Source: Leisingera sp. M658
GTDB taxonomy: Bacteria > Pseudomonadota > Alphaproteobacteria > Rhodobacterales > Rhodobacteraceae
DNA: 64,000 bases
Direction of reading: 5' to 3'
Assembly: GCF_025144145.1 (NCBI RefSeq)
Contig: NZ_CP083546.1
Span: 2,744,501-2,808,500 of the forward strand
Below, one piece after another: positions 30,133-40,302 of the stretch (position 1 is its first letter; the number at the start of each line of letters is the position of its first letter). The notes below the pieces were generated by a model, which saw nothing but the letters and a program-made list of their open reading frames with translations, was not told where the DNA came from and searched no databases. Both the position numbers and the translations under genes were made by a program.

Positions 30133-32169
30133 TTACAACCCCAGCGCCTTGCGCCTCTCCTCGGCAAAACCCTGCACCATGCGGTCGGCGATCAAGGCAA
30201 GGATCGCCATCGCAGCCCCGGCGGATATGCCAAGCCCCACATCCGCCTGCCCCAGCGCCAGATAGATCGACTGGCCCAGACCGGTCGTGCCGATCAGCGC
30301 CGCAATCACCAGCATTGCAAAGGCATAAAGGATGGTCTGATTGAGCCCCAGCAGGATCGACGGCGCGGCATAAGGCGCGCGGATATCCTTGAGCATCTGC
30401 CATTTGGTCGCGCCGGAGGCTGTTGCCGCTTCGATCATCTCCTCCGGTGTCGAGACCAGCCCGTGCCGGGTGTAGCGGATCATTGGCACGATGGCATAGG
30501 CAATGATCGCCAGGAAGGCCGAGAATTCGCCGATCTGAAACACCATCAGCACCGGGATCAGGAACACAAACAGCGGGATCGTCTGCAGCATGTCGCAGAT
30601 GGGCCGCACCAGCCGCCAGACACCGGGTGACACCGCCGATACAAGGCCGATCGCGCCGCCCATCACCGCGCAGGCAAAGACCGCAGCGCCCGACAGATAC
30701 AGCGACAGCAACGCCCGCTCCCACAGGCCGGAGACCAGAATGGTGCCCAGCAGGACAACTGTCATGATCGCCAGCCCGCGCCCGCCTGCAACCCAGGCCA
30801 GCGCGCCTGCGCCAATCAGCACAAAGGGCCAGGGCAGTTGCGAAATACCTGTCTCCAGCATGCCGGCGGCAATCAGCAGCATCACGCCCAGCGCCATCTG
30901 CCCGCGCAACGCAAAGACCACGCCGGCAGCGGCGCCCACTGCAAACAGCACCGCACTCATCATCGGGGTCCAGGAGAAACCCCAGGTGAAGGGCAGCACC
31001 GCCTGGTCCAGCCCGATCCGCAACGGCAGCAGCACGTAGAACAGCACGTTGTTCTTGAACGCTGTCAGCGCATCGGCATTGGCGGTGGTAAAGGACGAAA
31101 GCCCCCTGTCGACACTGTCCGCCACCGGGTTGAACAGCGTATAGGCGCCGGGCTGCTGAATATGGCCCCAAAACACGGCGCTGGCTGCTGCACCAACGGC
31201 CAGAATGCCCCAGGCAATGCGCGGATCGTGTTTGCCGCGCCGCTCTTCGGTCAGGGTGCCGCTCATCCGGTCGATCAGGATGGCAAAGACCACAATCACC
31301 GAACCGGCCAGCAGGCTTTGCCCGAACTGCGCCTTGCGCATGGTCAAAAGGACTTCCCAGCCGATATCGTCAAAGCCGCCGATTACCGCGGCGATAATCA
31401 CCATCGACAGCGCCGCCATCAGGCATTGGTTGACACCGACCATGATTTGCTGCCCGGCCGAGGGGATCTCGCATTGAAACAGCTGCTGCAGCCGGGTGCC
31501 GCCGGCCATGATGGCGGCTTCCTTGATCTCCGGCTCGACCCGCTCCAGCCCTAAGAGCACATTGCGCGCCATCGGCGGCGCGGCATAGATGGCGGAGGCG
31601 ATCAGGCCGACCACCGGGCCAAAGCCGAACAGCACCAGCAAGGGGGTGAGATAGGCAAATGTCGGCACCGTCTGCATGATGTCCAACAGCGCCTGCACCG
31701 GTTTGCGGACGCGCGGGTATTCATTGGCAAGAATGCCAATGCCGCCGCCGATGATCAGCGCCAGCGGTACTGAAACAGCAACCAGCGCCAGCGTGTTCAT
31801 GCTTTCGGGCCAGTACCCCGACGCCAGCACAAACCCGAGACCCACAAGGGCCATCAGCGCCATCCGCATGCCGCCCAAGGTCCAGGCCAGCGCCGTGGTG
31901 GCGCAGATGACCAGTGGCCAGGGCGTGCTGCTCAGCACATAATTCGCCGCTTCCATCGGATAGAACATCAGCGCCGAAAAACCACGCGCAGTGGGTTTGA
32001 TCAGCGCCAGCAGCCACTCCATCGCGGCGCCAACCCAATCGGTTGTTGGCAGCACCCAGGCGGCAGGGAATTTGACCAGCCATGGCAGGCTGCTTTCCAG
32101 CAGAAGGCACAGGGCACCCGCCGCCGCCGCGATCAGCGCCGCCACGGATCCTTTTGTCAGCACCGCCAT
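30133..32169 (-). CDS. proW: ProW-like ABC permease, two fused permease modules
   Basis: 678 residues, twice the size of a usual ProW. Two binding-protein-dependent transport modules are visible: the first with VPTFAYLTPLLVLFGFGPVVG and EAAIMAGGTRLQQLFQCEIP (EAA loop, about residues 190-255), the second with IPLFVFLIPVLMVFQIGEF and EAATASGATKWQMLKDIRAP (about 530-600). The protein can thus supply both halves of the channel. Role: import of glycine betaine, proline or a related quaternary amine, for osmoprotection or as a nutrient. Its start overlaps the ATPase stop by one base. Confidence 0.9.
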   Translation of the reverse strand: MAVLTKGSVAALIAAAAGALCLLLESSLPWLVKFPAAWVLPTTDWVGAAMEWLLALIKPTARGFSALMFYPMEAANYVLSSTPWPLVICATTALAWTLGGMRMALMALVGLGFVLASGYWPESMNTLALVAVSVPLALIIGGGIGILANEYPRVRKPVQALLDIMQTVPTFAYLTPLLVLFGFGPVVGLIASAIYAAPPMARNVLLGLERVEPEIKEAAIMAGGTRLQQLFQCEIPSAGQQIMVGVNQCLMAALSMVIIAAVIGGFDDIGWEVLLTMRKAQFGQSLLAGSVIVVFAILIDRMSGTLTEERRGKHDPRIAWGILAVGAAASAVFWGHIQQPGAYTLFNPVADSVDRGLSSFTTANADALTAFKNNVLFYVLLPLRIGLDQAVLPFTWGFSWTPMMSAVLFAVGAAAGVVFALRGQMALGVMLLIAAGMLETGISQLPWPFVLIGAGALAWVAGGRGLAIMTVVLLGTILVSGLWERALLSLYLSGAAVFACAVMGGAIGLVSAVSPGVWRLVRPICDMLQTIPLFVFLIPVLMVFQIGEFSAFLAIIAYAIVPMIRYTRHGLVSTPEEMIEAATASGATKWQMLKDIRAPYAAPSILLGLNQTILYAFAMLVIAALIGTTGLGQSIYLALGQADVGLGISAGAAMAILALIADRMVQGFAEERRKALGL

Positions 32170-33233
32170 TACCCCTGCTCCACCTGCAGCGCCGCCGCCA
32201 GGTCTGCCGGGTTCACGACGCCCACCACGTTGCCCTCTGGCGAGCGCACCGGCACCGGCTCGTACAGCTCCATGCAGCGCGCCAGGGCCGCGTCCAGCGT
32301 CATATCCTGGCGCAGGCCGGGATCATCGGCGCCATACGCCAGCCCCGCGCCGGCCTCCATAACCGAGGCCACACGGGCGTGCCGGCCCTTGGCCACATCC
32401 TTGGAGAACTCACGCACGTAATCATCCGCCGGGCGCAGAACGATATCTGCGGGCGTGCCGATCTGCACAATCCTGCCATCCCGCATGATGGCGATACGAT
32501 CGGCCAGCTTCAGCGCTTCGTTGATGTCGTGGGTGATGAAAACGATAGTGGTTTTCAGCTTGGCCTGAATTTCCAGGAATTCATCCTGCAGCTGGCGCCG
32601 GATCAGCGGGTCAAGCGCCGAGAACGGCTCATCCAGGAACCAGACCGAGCAATCCGCCACCAATGAGCGGGCAATGCCGACGCGCTGGCGCTGGCCGCCG
32701 GACAGTTCGCGCGGATAGTGGTTTTCACGGCCGCGCAGGCCGACCAGTTCGATCACCTCTTCCGCTTTGGCCTGCCGTTGCTTTTTCTTCACCCCCTGCA
32801 CCCGCAAGGGATAAGCAACATTCTCGGCCACTGTCATATGCGGAAACAGGCCAAAGTGCTGGAACACCATGCCCAGCTTCTTGCGTCGCAGTTCGATCAG
32901 CCGTTTGGGACTGGCTTCGACGATGTTTTCGCCGTCGATGCGGATTTCTCCGCCGGTTGCGTGCAGCAGATGCGAGATGCAGCGGATCAGAGTCGACTTG
33001 CCGGACCCCGACAGCCCCATGATCACAAACAGCTCGCCCTCCTTGACTTGGAAGGACACATTCTGCACCGCCGGGATCAGCCCCTTGCGGCGCAGCTCTC
33101 CGGCAGCGTCATGCGGCGAGTGATGGTTTGCCAGCACCTCTTTCAAGGCGCTGCCTGCGTCATTGCCAAACACCTGCCAGACATTCTGGCAGGTGATGGC
33201 CGGCGTGTTCGCGCCAGTTTCAGAGCCACTCAC
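32169..33233 (-). CDS. proV: ProV-like ABC transporter ATPase
   Basis: 354 residues if GTG 33233 is the start; the frame continues upstream but overlaps the binding-protein gene. Walker A GLSGSGKST, Q-loop VFQHFGLFPHMT, signature ELSGGQRQRVGIARSLVAD, Walker B VWFLDEPFSALDP and H-loop FITHDINEALKL. The C-terminus has the CBS-like sensory region typical of ProV (DAALARCMELYEPVPVRSPE). It energises uptake by the fused permease. There is a 10-bp gap after the binding-protein gene; no strong Shine-Dalgarno, so coupling is likely and the exact start is uncertain. Confidence 0.9.
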   Translation of the reverse strand: MSGSETGANTPAITCQNVWQVFGNDAGSALKEVLANHHSPHDAAGELRRKGLIPAVQNVSFQVKEGELFVIMGLSGSGKSTLIRCISHLLHATGGEIRIDGENIVEASPKRLIELRRKKLGMVFQHFGLFPHMTVAENVAYPLRVQGVKKKQRQAKAEEVIELVGLRGRENHYPRELSGGQRQRVGIARSLVADCSVWFLDEPFSALDPLIRRQLQDEFLEIQAKLKTTIVFITHDINEALKLADRIAIMRDGRIVQIGTPADIVLRPADDYVREFSKDVAKGRHARVASVMEAGAGLAYGADDPGLRQDMTLDAALARCMELYEPVPVRSPEGNVVGVVNPADLAAALQVEQG

Positions 33234-33243
33234 TGGGCGCGGC

Positions 33244-34209
33244 TCACTTGATGGCGGCGTCGACAACCGGGCGCCATTTGCCCTCGTTTTCGGCCATCCA
33301 GGCAGCGACAACTTCCTCGACCTTGCCGCCGTCCACATCGACCGCGCCCATCATCGGTTGCTGGTCTTCGACGGCCAGAGTGTAGTTCGACAGGATCTCA
33401 TAGGCGGCGGGCCAGGTTTCTTCAGCCCCCGACCAGGCGGCCTTGAAGATGCGCGAGGGCGAGAAGTCGCAGTCGTTCACCGCATTCGGGTTCGGACCCC
33501 AGGCCGGATCAGAGAAACAGGCCTCCTCACCCGCAGGCAGGTCGACGAATTTCACGTCATAAGCCGACATCGCCCAATGCGGCTGCCAGAAGGTGACCAG
33601 CAGCGGTGTCTTGCGCTCGGTCGCGGCGCGCAGTTCGACAATCAATGCGGCTTCGGAGCCCGCAGGCACGGCCTTGAACGGCAGGTCCAGCCCGGTCATG
33701 CGGTCGGCGCCCGGCGTGCCCCAGTCGGCGGGGTAATCCACCAGGCGGCCATTAGGCAGGGTTTCCGCGGTGGCGAACTGCATCGCGCAGTCCTTCAGCG
33801 CTTCCCAGGCCGGCAGGCCGGGGCACAGCTCGGCCACATGGGCCGGATAGGCGATGCCTTCGCGCGCGTTCAGCTCCAGATCGCCAAGTTCAACAACAGT
33901 GCCCTCTTCGATCTTTTTGGCGTATTCATCCGAGACGTTCGAGGACCAGATTTCCAGCGTCGCGTGAATGTCGCCGTCTGCGATGGCCTGGAACTGGTTC
34001 ATCATCCCGGCCGAGACAAATTCCACCTCATAGCCCGCGGCCTTCAGCATCCCGGCGGCGATATGGGTGGTCACATGCTGGCCAGTCCACTCATTGACCG
34101 CCAGCTTGATCGGTTTGCTGGTATCACCCAGATCGGCGGCCGAAGCAAAGCCCGCAGAAACCGTCATTGTTGCGGCGCCCAGCGCCAGCGCATATCCTTT
34201 GAAGTTCAT
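33244..34209 (-). CDS. proX: Glycine betaine/proline-type substrate-binding protein
   Basis: 321 residues from ATG 34209 (agggag upstream). Signal peptide about 1-23 (GYALALGAATMTVSAGFASA). OpuAC/ProX family: KLAVNEWTGQHVTTHIAAGM, then WSSNVSDEYAKKIEEG, LLVTFWQPHWAMSAYD and ACFSDPAWGPNPNA. Aromatic residues of WQPHW could form the ligand box for a quaternary ammonium group. It is the first gene of the proX-proV-proW unit. The 340-bp upstream region has no gene and an AT-rich part (34370-34440) probably holding the promoter. Confidence 0.9.
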   Translation of the reverse strand: MNFKGYALALGAATMTVSAGFASAADLGDTSKPIKLAVNEWTGQHVTTHIAAGMLKAAGYEVEFVSAGMMNQFQAIADGDIHATLEIWSSNVSDEYAKKIEEGTVVELGDLELNAREGIAYPAHVAELCPGLPAWEALKDCAMQFATAETLPNGRLVDYPADWGTPGADRMTGLDLPFKAVPAGSEAALIVELRAATERKTPLLVTFWQPHWAMSAYDVKFVDLPAGEEACFSDPAWGPNPNAVNDCDFSPSRIFKAAWSGAEETWPAAYEILSNYTLAVEDQQPMMGAVDVDGGKVEEVVAAWMAENEGKWRPVVDAAIK

Positions 34210-34547
34210 TGTTCTACTCCCTGTCAGTGTTCTTGCGCCGCCGATTGTCCGGCTTGGCGCGTCCTTTTTGGAACCCGGCGGTTCATGGCGTCTGCCTGGC
34301 CTTGCGGCTGGTCTTGTCCTTGTCAGCAAGCACCCATGGTCCAAGTGTGGCCGGGGATAATGCAAGTATTGGAACATATTACGACTGTTTGTCGAGTGAT
34401 TGCGGCATAAACTGTGAAAAATTTTGATTGACGATTCAAGTTTCTGTGCAATGGGACAAGTTCCGGAATCACCCTGCCCCGTGCGGCAAACGCCCGCACC
34501 CGGCATAGCGCGGCCCGGAGCCTGGCTTCAAGACCTGCCCCGCACAC

Positions 34548-34579
34548 AAAAACAGCGCCCCCGCCTGAGGCGGGAGCGC
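34548..34579 (-). terminator. Terminator after the second binding protein gene
   Basis: GCGCCCCCGCC (34555-34565) / GGCGGGAGCGC (34569-34579), three-base loop, and a U-run from AAAAA at 34548-34552. Separates the two proX-like genes, so they are independent units or one ends here. Confidence 0.75.
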
Positions 34580-34605
34580 CGAAATCGAAACCCGGACCCT
34601 GCGGG

Positions 34606-35574
34606 TCAGGACCGGCCTTTGCCAGTGGCTTCCTCGATAACGGGCATCCATTTGGCCCGGTTCACTGCAAGCCAGCCACGGGCGGCGCCCTGCGGAGTTT
34701 CCCCCCGGACATCCACCAGGCCGATCAGCGGCTGCTGGTCCCAGATGCTCAGCTGATAGTTCTTCAGGATCTCATGGGCGGCCGGCCAGCGGTCCTTCAG
34801 GCCCGGCCAGCTCGCCTTCATCACGCCGCCGCGGGCAAAATCGCAATCGCCGGTGGCCTTGGGGTTCGGCCCCCAGGAGGGATCGGTGTAACAGGCCGGT
34901 TCCGGCTTGGGCAGGCGCACAAACTGCAGCGCGTAGGAAGACATCGCCCAATGCGGCGCCCAGAAGGTGGAGATCACCGGGCGTTTTTCCTTGTAGGCTT
35001 TCTGAAACTCCTCGATCATCGCCGCCTCGGATTCAGCCGCAACCACGTCAAACGGCAGATCCAGCGCCCGGATCCGGTCCGCCCCGGGCGAGCCCCATGA
35101 GGCCGGGTAAGCCAGGTAAATGCCGCGCTTGCCCTTGCCGTCCTTGGAGAAGATGCCCGCACAATCGCGCAGGGCTTCCCAGTTGGGCAGGCCCGGGCAC
35201 ATCTGCGCCACATAAGGCGGGAACACCACGCCGTTGCGGGCATCCAGGCCCAAGTCGCCCAGCTCCTCCACACGGCCTTCATCGCGGGCCGCAAAGTAAT
35301 CCGCCGGGGTGCTGCTGGTCCAGATTTCCACCATTGCATGCACGTCGCCGCTGGCGATGTCGTCATACATGGTGCCCTGATCGGCTTCGACGTATTCGAC
35401 GGAATAGCCCGCTTCCTCCAGCATGCCGCCGGCGATATAGGTCGACAGATGCTGGCCGGTCCAGTTGTTCAGGGACAGCCGGATCGGTGTTCCGCTATCC
35501 CCCATGTCAGCGGCTTCGGCGGCCCCCGAAACCGCCAGCGCCGCCAAAGCGGCGGCAAACGCTTTGAATTTCAT
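34606..35574 (-). CDS. Second ProX-like substrate-binding protein (paralogue)
   Basis: 322 residues from ATG 35574 (gggag upstream). Signal peptide about 1-23 (AFAAALAALAVSGAAEA). Clearly paralogous to the neighbour at 33244: shared NNWTGQHLSTYIAGGM, STFWAPHWAMSSYALQF, CYTDPSWGPNPKATGDCDFA and WDQQPLIGLVDV. Residues around the putative ligand box differ (WAPHW against WQPHW). It has its own terminator and no permease of its own, so it may feed the same transporter with another ligand. Confidence 0.88.
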   Translation of the reverse strand: MKFKAFAAALAALAVSGAAEAADMGDSGTPIRLSLNNWTGQHLSTYIAGGMLEEAGYSVEYVEADQGTMYDDIASGDVHAMVEIWTSSTPADYFAARDEGRVEELGDLGLDARNGVVFPPYVAQMCPGLPNWEALRDCAGIFSKDGKGKRGIYLAYPASWGSPGADRIRALDLPFDVVAAESEAAMIEEFQKAYKEKRPVISTFWAPHWAMSSYALQFVRLPKPEPACYTDPSWGPNPKATGDCDFARGGVMKASWPGLKDRWPAAHEILKNYQLSIWDQQPLIGLVDVRGETPQGAARGWLAVNRAKWMPVIEEATGKGRS

Positions 35575-35757
35575 TGGCGTCACTCCCGTACTGCCAGTAT
35601 TTCCACGTTCCGCGCCCCCGGGCACGGCTCTGGTTCCGGCATAGCAGGCGGGAGTTGACAAAGATTAACGCACCGCTGGAAGCGGCGGTCTTATGGCAGG
35701 GAAAAAATCTAAAACTTGCCTCAAGTGCGGACTGCGCACGCCAGCCGCCCTGACCGG

Positions 35758-36549
35758 TCAGCCGGTCTTGCGCGCCACCAGCAGGACCGGATCATAGGTC
35801 AGCGGCAGTTTGCCGCCACAGCCGAAACGCTGCCGGTAAGCACCTTCAAAGTCCTGCAGCCGCCTGCGGCTCCAGCTTTGCTGGGCGTGGCCGTTGACAC
35901 CGGTCCGGCGCAGGTGCTTCAGCAGCTCCAGCGCGGTATCGAATTCCAGCACGGCAGGGCACTGTTTGATGGCCAGAATCTCCAGATCTTGCGGCAGCAC
36001 GGACGGCCACTCCCCGGCATCCAGATAACTGGGCGCCGCGGCGGATGACCCCAGCGCCGCCAGCTCGCGGAACTGGCCCCGGCCAAAGCCGGACAGCGCC
36101 AGCCAGCCGCCGGGTTTCAGCCGCGCCGCCAGCCGGGCGGTCAAGGCCGGCAGATCCGGGATCCACTGCACGGTCGAGGCTGAGGCGATCAGGTCCAGCT
36201 GCTGCGGCAGCGGCAGGGTCTCAACCGGGCCGGCCTCAAACCGGGACTGCGCCGGGGCTGCGCTGCCCAATGCCTGCAGCACCTGCGCCGCCTCCGGCAC
36301 CAGGTCATTCAGCAACAGGCTGCCGGCCGTGAACCGCTGCAGCAGGTGCCGGGTCAGATGACCGGTGCCGCAGCCGAATTCCAATACCGCCCCAAACCGG
36401 CGGGGCGCGCCCTGCGCTTGCAGCAGCCCTGCAAGCTGCGCCGCAATATCCGCCTGCACAGAGGCGGTGCAGTGATAGCTGTTCAGCCCGCGGCGGAAGC
36501 TTTGTCGCACGCGGGTCTGATCCAGCTGAGGCGGCAGCGTATCTTTCAC
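35758..36549 (-). CDS. bioC: BioC malonyl-ACP O-methyltransferase
   Basis: 263 residues, family length. Class I SAM methyltransferase: motif I AVLEFGCGTGHLTRHL (about 53-68), acidic loop LLNDLVPEA, post-I STVQWIPDL and LKPGGWLALSGFG. BioC methylates malonyl-ACP so that fatty-acid synthase can build the pimeloyl chain. The start overlaps bioG by 4 bp; the two act at opposite ends of the same pathway (methylation, then ester removal). Last gene of the biotin operon. Confidence 0.9.
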   Translation of the reverse strand: MKDTLPPQLDQTRVRQSFRRGLNSYHCTASVQADIAAQLAGLLQAQGAPRRFGAVLEFGCGTGHLTRHLLQRFTAGSLLLNDLVPEAAQVLQALGSAAPAQSRFEAGPVETLPLPQQLDLIASASTVQWIPDLPALTARLAARLKPGGWLALSGFGRGQFRELAALGSSAAAPSYLDAGEWPSVLPQDLEILAIKQCPAVLEFDTALELLKHLRRTGVNGHAQQSWSRRRLQDFEGAYRQRFGCGGKLPLTYDPVLLVARKTG

Positions 36550-37163
36550 TGGAACAGCTCCTCCCAGTGCGAGAAGCGGCCAAAGGGGGCGTGCGGCGCG
36601 TCGATCTGTGTCACGTTCTGCCCCGCCCAGGCGCGTGCCAGATTGGCGGGCGGAAAGATCTTGTCGCCGGAGCTGATCCAGACCTTGTCAAAGCGCATTT
36701 GCGGCGCGTCGCCGCGCTGCTCTACCGCCAGCAGCTCAGCCCGGCGCGCCGGCACATCCAGCGCTTCGGCTTCTTGCGGGGCACCGAATACACGGGTCAG
36801 AAAGCCTTGGTAGCTTTCCAGGCTCAGCGTTTCCATTGTTCTGCGGAAGACCGCAGGCGGAATACCGGCGCCGCGGTTCACCGGCTGCAGGCTGCCGTTC
36901 ACTGCCGCCTTGCGCTGGAACGGGTCGGGACGCTCCTGCTGCCAATGGGCATAAGCCGCCACGCCAAAGGACCAGGCCAAGACGCTGACCCGGCTGTAAC
37001 CGGACAGATCCGGCAGCTCTGCGTTCAGATCGGTATAGTCGCCGGCAAACAGGATGTCCTGCGGACCGTCCAGATGCCAGAACACCTCCGGCCCCACAGC
37101 CCAGCCGCCGAAAACCACGATGGCCTCGGCTGCATTGTTCTGTTTGAGCCAGCGGAACTCCAT
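36546..37163 (-). CDS. bioG: BioG pimeloyl-ACP methyl ester esterase
   Basis: 205 residues, DUF452/BioG alpha-beta hydrolase. The nucleophile elbow is SVLAWSFGVAA (Ser near residue 66), FGGWAVG near the N-terminus is the oxyanion region, and DAPHAPFGRF near the end carries the catalytic His. BioG cleaves methyl pimeloyl-ACP, ending chain elongation before BioF. It starts 3 bp after bioA and overlaps bioC, so it is within the operon. It replaces BioH. Confidence 0.9.
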   Translation of the reverse strand: MEFRWLKQNNAAEAIVVFGGWAVGPEVFWHLDGPQDILFAGDYTDLNAELPDLSGYSRVSVLAWSFGVAAYAHWQQERPDPFQRKAAVNGSLQPVNRGAGIPPAVFRRTMETLSLESYQGFLTRVFGAPQEAEALDVPARRAELLAVEQRGDAPQMRFDKVWISSGDKIFPPANLARAWAGQNVTQIDAPHAPFGRFSHWEELFQ

Positions 37164-37166
37164 TGC

Positions 37167-38465
37167 TCAGAGCTCCCGCGCCAGCCGCAGCATGCCTGCG
37201 GTGATCTGGCTCAGCTGATCCGGGGACGTGATGAAGGGTGGCATGGTATAGATGTTCTTGCCGAAGGGGCGCAGGAACACGCCCATATCATGGGCACGGG
37301 CGTGCGCCTCATCTGCGGAGACGGGTTGTTTCATCTCGATGACGCCAATGGCGCCCAGAACCCGCACATCCGCCACATTGGGCAGCTCGCGCGCCGGTGC
37401 CAGTTCAGACTGCAGCTGCTCTGCAATCCCCGAGACAGTTCCGCGCCAGTCCTGCCCGGTCAGCAGATCCAGCGAGGCCTTGGCCGCAGCGCAGGCCAGC
37501 GGATTGGCCATATAGGTCGGCCCATGCATGAAGATGCCCGGGTTTCCGCCACCCACACCCTCGGCGACGCGGTCGTTCGTCATGGTGCAGGCAAAGGAGA
37601 TATGGCCGCCGGTCAGCCCCTTGCCGAGACAGATGATATCCGGCTGAGCGGTGCAGAAACCGGTGGCAAACAGCGCGCCGGTGCGGCCGAAACCAGTGGC
37701 GATCTCGTCGAAAATCAGCAGGATACCCAGCTCATCGCACAGCGCACGCGCCTGGTTCAGGTATTCCGGGTGGTAGAAATACATGCCGCCAGTGCCCTGC
37801 ACCACGGGTTCCAGGATAAAGGCGGCGACCTTCCGCACGTTGGCTTCCAGCAAGGCCCGCAACTCGCCCAGACCGTTCTGCGCCGGGTCATCGATCCACT
37901 CCTCATGAATGCGGATCGGCGGGCGGGAGACGAAATGCTGCACGCTCAGTGCGCCCTGGAACAGGTGGTGCATGCCGGTGTCCGGGTCGCAGACGCTCAT
38001 CGCCTTCCAGGTATCGCCGTGATAGCCAGAGCGGATGGTGGCAAACTCCTTGCGCTCTGGCTGGCCGATGGCGTGCTGGTACTGCACCGCCATCTTCATC
38101 GCTACCTCGACCGAGACCGAACCGCTGTCGCAATAGAAGATCCGCGTCAGACTTTCGGGGGTGATCTCCAGCAGCTTGCGGCCCAGGTCGATGGCCGGAT
38201 CGTGGGTCAGCCCGCCGAACATCACATGCGGCAGGGTGTCGAGCTGGGCGTGAATGGCCGATGTGATCGCCGGGTTCCTGTGGCCGTGCATCATGCACCA
38301 CCAGGACGACATCGCGTCGATCAGCCGGGTGCCGTCGTCGAGCGTGATGTGGACGCCCTCGCTTTCCTTGACCACAAAGGTCGGGCCGGGTTTGGCGACA
38401 TTGGTGTAAGGGTGCCAGAGGTGCTGCTGGTCGAACTCCAGCTGGGTGAGGCCGGATGTACTCAT
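37167..38465 (-). CDS. bioA: BioA 7,8-diaminononanoate synthase
   Basis: 432 residues, class III aminotransferase. It transfers the amino group of SAM to KAPA giving DAPA, using PLP. Substrate loop [17 protein letters not shown], cofactor contacts [27 protein letters not shown] (Asp to pyridine N) and [14 protein letters not shown] (Schiff-base Lys). Overlaps bioD by 4 bp. Complete and ordinary. Confidence 0.95.
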   Translation of the reverse strand: MSTSGLTQLEFDQQHLWHPYTNVAKPGPTFVVKESEGVHITLDDGTRLIDAMSSWWCMMHGHRNPAITSAIHAQLDTLPHVMFGGLTHDPAIDLGRKLLEITPESLTRIFYCDSGSVSVEVAMKMAVQYQHAIGQPERKEFATIRSGYHGDTWKAMSVCDPDTGMHHLFQGALSVQHFVSRPPIRIHEEWIDDPAQNGLGELRALLEANVRKVAAFILEPVVQGTGGMYFYHPEYLNQARALCDELGILLIFDEIATGFGRTGALFATGFCTAQPDIICLGKGLTGGHISFACTMTNDRVAEGVGGGNPGIFMHGPTYMANPLACAAAKASLDLLTGQDWRGTVSGIAEQLQSELAPARELPNVADVRVLGAIGVIEMKQPVSADEAHARAHDMGVFLRPFGKNIYTMPPFITSPDQLSQITAGMLRLAREL

Positions 38466-39166
38466 GCCAATGCCTCCCTGATCAGATCCACGTTGATGCT
38501 TTCGGCAAAGGTTTCTTTGAGCGCCGTTCTGGTCCGGTCGATAGACCGGGCCGCGCCCGACCCTCCCCCCGGGAGGGCGCTTCGCACCCGCCCAGGCTCG
38601 GGCGCGTCCCTCAGATCTTCAATGATGGGGAGCCGCCCCAAATGCGCCACTTTGCCGAATTGGCAAATGGTTTCCACCACCTCCGGCTCGGCGTCACCTA
38701 TGAAGGCCACGCCCACCACCTCACAGCCTGCATCGCGCAGGGCCTTCAGCGACAGGAGGGTGTGGTTGATCGTGCCCAGCTGCGTCCGCGCGCACAGGAT
38801 CACCGGCGCGCCCCAGCGGGCAAACAGGTCGAGATACAGCACCTTGCGGTTCAAGGGCACCATCAGCCCGCCGGCCCCCTCGGCCACCAGCACGCCGTCG
38901 GCTTCGGGCAAGTCCAGCGTATCCGGGTCGATCTTCACGCCCTCGGCCTCCGCCGACAGATGCGGCGAGGCAGGCAGTTGCAGCAGATACCCCTCGGGCA
39001 GCGCCGGGCGGCCTGACAGGCGTGCGACGGTCTGGCTGTCGGTCTCCTCCTCCAGCCCGGATTGCACCGGCTTCCAATAGGTCGCACCCAGCGCCTGCAC
39101 CAGGCCAGCCGAAAAAATGGTCTTGCCGATGCCGGTATCGGTTCCCGTGACGATCAGCGCGCTCAT
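38462..39166 (-). CDS. bioD: BioD dethiobiotin synthetase with an in-frame repeat insertion
   Basis: 234 residues. ATP-dependent carboxylation and ring closure of DAPA. P-loop [32 protein letters not shown] and [15 protein letters not shown]. Near the C-terminus, after GRLPIIEDL, about 20 residues ([20 protein letters not shown], about 186-206) come from a GC-rich palindrome (38552-38606) that looks like a dispersed repeat inserted in frame. The helix after it ([20 protein letters not shown]) is normal, so the enzyme is probably functional with an extended surface loop. Confidence 0.92.
   Translation of the reverse strand: MSALIVTGTDTGIGKTIFSAGLVQALGATYWKPVQSGLEEETDSQTVARLSGRPALPEGYLLQLPASPHLSAEAEGVKIDPDTLDLPEADGVLVAEGAGGLMVPLNRKVLYLDLFARWGAPVILCARTQLGTINHTLLSLKALRDAGCEVVGVAFIGDAEPEVVETICQFGKVAHLGRLPIIEDLRDAPEPGRVRSALPGGGSGAARSIDRTRTALKETFAESINVDLIREALA
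38552..38606. repeat. REP-like palindrome inside bioD
   Basis: CGCGCCCGA (38552-38560) / TCGGGCGCG (38598-38606) enclosing CCCTCCC/GGGAGGG (38561-38567 / 38571-38577). The arrangement resembles dispersed roseobacter palindromes normally seen between genes. Confidence 0.6.
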
Positions 39167-40302
39167 GGCCTTGTCTCCATTTCCCGGGCGAGGTTTTCGA
39201 ACATTCGGGTGATGATCTGTGCCCCCGTGTTCAACGTGATCGACAGCCGCAGCCGCGAGGTGCCGCGGGGCACCGTTGGCGGGCGGATGCCGCGAATGTC
39301 ATAGCCCTGCGCCTGCATGGCAGAGGCCAGCGCCATGGTGCGTTTGTCGTCACCGATCACCACCGGCAGGATCTGGCTGTGATAGCCCTCCAGACCGCAG
39401 ATGCGTTTGGCCTCTGCTTGCGCATGGGTGATCCCCTGCCACGCCTGTTCGCGGCGGCCCGTGTTCTGTTGCAGCTCAGCCAGGGCCGCCCGTACCAGTG
39501 CGGCGTTCAACGGTGAGGGCGCGGTGGCAAAGATGAACCCGCGCGCCTTGTTGATCAGTGTCTCGATCAGCACCCGCTGACCGCAGATGAGCGCACCAGA
39601 GGCCCCCAACGCCTTGCCGCAGGTGTGCAGGGATAAGACATTTGGCCGGTGCGCAATGCCGTGTGCCAGCCCGCGGCCCAGATCGCCGAACACGCCTGTG
39701 GAATGCGCCTCATCCACCACCAGCACCGCGCCGTCCGCATCACACAGCGCCATTAGCGCATCCAGCGGCGCCAGGTCGCCGTCCATTGAATAGACCGCCT
39801 CAACCGCGATCCAGACCTGTCCGGTGCCACCTGTCGAGCGCCAGTCCGCCAGCACCCGCGAAGCGTCTTCCACGTCGCCATGGGCAAAACTGCGGGTCTC
39901 TGCCCGACCCAGCCGCATCCCGTCATGGGTGCTGGCATGGATCAGCGCATCATAGAGCACCAAATCGCCCTGCTGCGGCAGGGTCGAGAAGATCGCCTGA
40001 TTGGCGGTGAAGCCGCCGCCCATGAACAGCGCTGCCTCGGCGCCGATAAACGCCGCGGCCTCTGCCTCCAGCAACTGATGTTCTGCGTCATTGCCGCGCA
40101 GCAGGCGCGAACCGCCTGCCCCGACCGGCACGCCGCGCGCCAGCGCATCGGTGGCAGCGGCGCGCAGCACATCGCTGCCCGCCAGCCCAAGATAGTCGTT
40201 AGAGGCAAAATCATGCCCGTCCCGCGGCATCAGCTGCCGGTAGCGCCCGCGATTGCGCAGCGCTTCCAGCGATGTCTCATGCCTCGGGAAGGCGCCCGCC
40301 AT
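39163..40302 (-). CDS. bioF: BioF 8-amino-7-oxononanoate synthase
   Basis: 379 residues, alpha-oxoamine synthase. It condenses pimeloyl-ACP/CoA with L-alanine using [46 protein letters not shown] and [15 protein letters not shown] (Schiff-base Lys). Overlaps bioB by one base and bioD by four. Confidence 0.95.
   Translation of the reverse strand: MAGAFPRHETSLEALRNRGRYRQLMPRDGHDFASNDYLGLAGSDVLRAAATDALARGVPVGAGGSRLLRGNDAEHQLLEAEAAAFIGAEAALFMGGGFTANQAIFSTLPQQGDLVLYDALIHASTHDGMRLGRAETRSFAHGDVEDASRVLADWRSTGGTGQVWIAVEAVYSMDGDLAPLDALMALCDADGAVLVVDEAHSTGVFGDLGRGLAHGIAHRPNVLSLHTCGKALGASGALICGQRVLIETLINKARGFIFATAPSPLNAALVRAALAELQQNTGRREQAWQGITHAQAEAKRICGLEGYHSQILPVVIGDDKRTMALASAMQAQGYDIRGIRPPTVPRGTSRLRLSITLNTGAQIITRMFENLAREMETRP

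Noticed and set aside
30032-31171. Large second frame over the ABC permease gene
   Set aside because: A shadow of proW in another frame; it is cysteine/arginine-rich and has no membrane pattern.
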